DNA of 33,963 bases from positions 1 through 33,963 of the forward strand of contig CAJXRZ010000070.1 of assembly GCA_913060515.1 (NCBI GenBank), written 5' to 3'. The position numbers and the translations under genes are program-made. The first letter of the stretch is position 1, and the number at the start of each line of letters is the position of its first letter. The notes below the pieces were generated by a model, which was not told the origin of the DNA, made no database searches, and was given only the letters and a program-made list of their open reading frames with translations. This document shows positions 32,112 through 33,963 of the stretch, one piece after another. The stretch comes from an uncultured Pseudomonadota bacterium (lineage in GTDB: Bacteria > Myxococcota_A > UBA796 > CAJQPC01).

Positions 32112-32645
32112 GTGTCCGGCTTGGTCGGTGTTTCCAGTGTCATTGTCTTTGTCGGGGTGGTCGCCACGACGGTCATCAGCTTGCTGCTGAGCCTCGCGTT
32201 CATCAAGGCCTTGAGCACCCAAGGACGCTTGCTGCGCAATGGGGAGCGGGCACAAGCTCGAATCCTGGAGGCGGAGCCTCTACCGCCCTCTAAGTACGGC
32301 GACCGCGCCCGCTTCACTTTGGAGATCCATCGCCTGGACGGCCGGGTCTACCAGGGCAGCTGCACCTACCGAGTCCATGCCCTGCATGCGCACAGGCTGC
32401 AGGTGGGCTGCTTGGTGGATGTACGGGTCGACCACGGGCGCCCCGAGCTGCTCATGATCACGGGGCCGTCGGAGGAGTCTGCGGCTCGCCAGTCGGTTTC
32501 GCTTACTTCTTCGGCTTCTTCGGCTTCTTCGGTTTCTTCGGCTTCTTCACCTTCGCAGCAAAGGTCCCCGCAAAAGCCCAGGCTTCTTCGAGCAGCGGCT
32601 CCCAGCGCTCAAAGTCTTCGGAAGGAATGGCCACCCACTCCTTGA
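32112..32645 (+). CDS. DUF3592-like membrane protein (paralog 2) with extended tail
   Basis: 177 residues from GTG 32112 (GGAG six bases upstream). The membrane helix is at about 5-30, and the beta domain runs from about 40 to 115 (ARFTLEIHRLDGRVYQG, VDVRVDHGRPELLMITGP). Where the paralog stops, this protein continues for about 60 more residues: a Ser/Ala run (SSASSASSVSSASS) and a basic tail, all antisense to the TfoX/YjbR-like gene. The extra tail looks like read-through after loss of an original stop. A longer frame opening at 31929 overlaps the first paralog and is rejected. Confidence 0.65.
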   Translation: MSGLVGVSSVIVFVGVVATTVISLLLSLAFIKALSTQGRLLRNGERAQARILEAEPLPPSKYGDRARFTLEIHRLDGRVYQGSCTYRVHALHAHRLQVGCLVDVRVDHGRPELLMITGPSEESAARQSVSLTSSASSASSVSSASSPSQQRSPQKPRLLRAAAPSAQSLRKEWPPTP

Positions 32646-32865
32646 AGGTGCGGCCGGCAGGGGCAAAGGCCAGGCCGCGGCCATCTGCCACCATGGCGTC
32701 TACGTCGGCTCTGGGCAGCTTGAGGATCAGGTTGCCGGTGTCCTTCTCCAAGCTGGCGAAGAAATTGCCTTTTCGCCGCATGCAGGGAAAGCCCATCATG
32801 GTGCCCTTCTCGAACTCTGGGCGGTGGGCCCAGGCATCGCGTAGGCCTTCAAATTCGATCTGCAT
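32503..32865 (-). CDS. TfoX/YjbR-like small protein with Lys-Pro repeat tail
   Basis: 120 residues from ATG 32865, which shares one base with the upstream stop (TGATG). The body matches the TfoX-N/YjbR-like fold: GTMMGFPCMRRKGNFFASL, LILKLPRADVDAMVADG, FKEWVAIP. The C-terminus is a run of KKP triplets encoded by a 9-base tandem repeat. Cytoplasmic; members bind DNA or have unknown roles. It converges on, and overlaps by 143 bases, the membrane-protein gene on the other strand. Confidence 0.85.
   Translation of the reverse strand: MQIEFEGLRDAWAHRPEFEKGTMMGFPCMRRKGNFFASLEKDTGNLILKLPRADVDAMVADGRGLAFAPAGRTFKEWVAIPSEDFERWEPLLEEAWAFAGTFAAKVKKPKKPKKPKKPKK
32506..32548. repeat. 9-bp tandem repeat coding KKP (minus) and SSA (plus)
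   Basis: About five copies of a 9-base unit (CTTCTTCGG on the plus strand, one copy with a T change). In the minus frame it codes Lys-Lys-Pro, in the plus frame Ser-Ser-Ala. The unit is a multiple of three, so copy-number change by slippage would keep both frames. Confidence 0.85.
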
Positions 32866-33644
32866 CAGCGCTCCTTCCAGGCGGTGAGTATGGCCCCAAA
32901 GCGCTGCGCAGAGGGGCCCTCTCGCAAGACTTGGCCCAGGGCGTAGGCGGTGGCCAGGCCCTGACGGAGGGGCTGTCCGGCGTGCAGGCGCATGTGGCCA
33001 CTCAAGGCATGTTGCTGCGCCAGGGCGGAGTCTCGGGCCAGGGTTCCACCGCCTTCGTGCCAACAGCGGGCGCCGGGCAGCAAGACACAACGGCCCCCTT
33101 CTGCGCGCACTCTCAAGCTGAGCTCAACGTCCTCCATCGCGTGGGAGAAGGCCGGATCGAAGCGCAGGTGGGCGCGCATCAGCACACATGCGCCAGAGAG
33201 CGCCTCCACATCCACCGGTCCGTCGGGCACGTCTTTGTTTTGAACCAGGCGTGCGCTGCGCACGTTGAAGCGCAGGCCAGCGGACTCCACGCCGTCGGGG
33301 CCGACCAGCAGGGGGCCGAGCATGGAGACACTGGCCTCGTCTGCGGCGTACTGGAGAAGGGTGGGCAAGCACTCCGGCTCTGGGAGCGCGTCGTCGTTGA
33401 GCAGCAAAACCCACTGAGCTCCTTCCCCTTCGAGCTGCTCCAGTCCCAGGTTGACGGCGCGGGCAAAGCCCTGGCCACCAGCGGTGCGGAGACCGGGAAT
33501 GCCCAGACCCTTTGGCCCCAGATCGGCGGTGGAGTCGTCGACCACCAGCGGGGCGCAGTCCGCCAACAAGGCCAAGCTGCGCTGCATGAGGGGGTGGGCT
33601 TGGGCGGTTGGAATCAGGACGCGAAGAGCGGGATCGTGGCTCAC
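32865..33644 (-). CDS. Family 2 glycosyltransferase
   Basis: 259 residues from GTG 33644, overlapping the upstream stop (GTGA). Short GT-A fold: the opening strand VLIPTAQAHP, nucleotide-sugar site with LLLNDDALPE (metal-binding N83-D84-D85), GACVLMRAHL, and the acceptor-side acidic motif MEDVELSLRVR (E171-D172). It resembles rhamnosyl- or galactosyl-type GT2 enzymes that extend surface polysaccharide. Donor and acceptor unknown. Sits in a coupled run with the truncated gene upstream and the TfoX/YjbR-like gene downstream. Confidence 0.88.
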   Translation of the reverse strand: MSHDPALRVLIPTAQAHPLMQRSLALLADCAPLVVDDSTADLGPKGLGIPGLRTAGGQGFARAVNLGLEQLEGEGAQWVLLLNDDALPEPECLPTLLQYAADEASVSMLGPLLVGPDGVESAGLRFNVRSARLVQNKDVPDGPVDVEALSGACVLMRAHLRFDPAFSHAMEDVELSLRVRAEGGRCVLLPGARCWHEGGGTLARDSALAQQHALSGHMRLHAGQPLRQGLATAYALGQVLREGPSAQRFGAILTAWKER

Positions 33645-33916
33645 TTCTTGCGGCCGTGTTCGGTGCTCAAGCTCAGCCTGATGGGCTGTCCTTTGTCGGC
33701 AAAGACCGGGTTGTCCCCGTACTCGGCGAAGGGCTCTTCCCTGCTGGGTCGCCCGTCTCCGTTCACGTCGTTGTAGGCGGAGATCCAGACTTTTCCACCC
33801 TCGGGCACAGCGATCTCAAAGGCGCCGGGCCCCTCGATTTTGGCCCGGGAGACCAAGGAGACCCGCTTGGACTTGCTCAGGTCTTTGTGGTCGCCGTCAA
33901 AGGCATCGATCATCAC
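33641..33916 (-). CDS. Partial exported beta-domain protein, N-terminus cut by contig end
   Basis: About 91 residues are genomic; the start lies beyond the adapter at 33917. The fragment is beta-rich (AFEIAVPEGGKVWISAY) with one EF-hand-like loop (DVNGDGRPSREEP). Such DxNGDG domains are common in exported envelope proteins of this group. The stop overlaps the glycosyltransferase start (GTGA), so the genes are co-transcribed. The family cannot be named. Confidence 0.7.
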   Translation of the reverse strand: MMIDAFDGDHKDLSKSKRVSLVSRAKIEGPGAFEIAVPEGGKVWISAYNDVNGDGRPSREEPFAEYGDNPVFADKGQPIRLSLSTEHGRKK

Positions 33917-33963
33917 CTGTCTCTTATACACATCTGACGCTGCCGACGAAGAGGATAGTGTAG
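33917..33963 (-). other. Illumina Nextera i5 adapter (not genomic)
   Basis: Reverse complement of the adapter seen at the left end: mosaic end (CTGTCTCTTATACACATCT), read-1 adapter, index AGAGGATA (S503 reversed), then GTGTAG of P5. The genomic sequence ends at 33916. Confidence 0.98.

Noticed and set aside
1-33963. Circular replicon suggested by matching ends
   Set aside because: The matching ends are inverted adapter copies, not a direct overlap of genomic sequence.

Overview
The window looks like a contig from an uncultured, GC-rich, Gram-negative bacterium, most probably a member of the Myxococcota (former Deltaproteobacteria). The evidence is a MYXO-CTERM-like sorting tail, MopE-type and thrombospondin type 3 (TSP3) calcium-binding repeats on several exported proteins, a DUF4398/TSP3 lipoprotein pair, a PknK-like kinase-ATPase-TPR protein, and lpxD for lipid A synthesis. 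Both ends are not genomic. They carry the Illumina Nextera i5 adapter with the S503 index (1-44 and 33917-33963), so the first and last genes are cut by the contig ends. I saw no tRNA, rRNA, CRISPR array, insertion sequence or phage module.

Layout. 45-1063 (-): two coupled lipoproteins (DUF4398-like; the second with TSP3 repeats). 1129-6627: three large polytopic GT-C-like membrane proteins, two on the minus strand and one on the plus strand; the last minus-strand one is coupled to a 1100-residue Ser/Thr kinase-AAA-TPR protein (6624-9926, -). 9984-14405 (+): an exported helical protein, a GspC-like PDZ protein, and two tandem coupled paralogous lipoproteins of unknown family. 14456-18894 (-): a double-HtrA (Nma111/DEG7-like) exported protease, lpxD and adk. 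19000-21153 (+): a beta-helix/MopE-repeat/MYXO-CTERM surface protein with a strong terminator. 21154-21742: a 589-base stretch without a convincing gene but unusually rich in nested inverted repeats. 21743-22648 (+): an unknown Ala/Gly-rich protein.

22704-24162 (-): a VOC-fold protein and two small paralogous membrane proteins. 24274-27127 (+): a tightly coupled run of a DsbA-like lipoprotein, pheS, an 84-residue unknown and a DUF3750 protein. 27137-27622 (-): an unknown exported protein. 27811-28473 (+): a SOUL haem-binding-like protein. 28617-31460 (-): a thermolysin-family protease with TSP3 repeats. 31621-32645 (+): two DUF3592-like membrane paralogs. 32503-33916 (-): a coupled run of a truncated exported protein, a GT2 glycosyltransferase and a TfoX/YjbR-like protein.

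The theme is the cell envelope: lipid A synthesis, glycosyl transfer, periplasmic quality control (protease, disulfide oxidoreductase) and calcium-binding surface or secreted proteins. Many genes overlap by a stop-start of a few bases. The exported proteins nearly all have very short signal peptides with no positively charged n-region. The most novel-looking items are the structured noncoding region (about 21350-21740), the tandem lipoprotein family, the bacterial double-HtrA protease, and the two small-protein paralog pairs.
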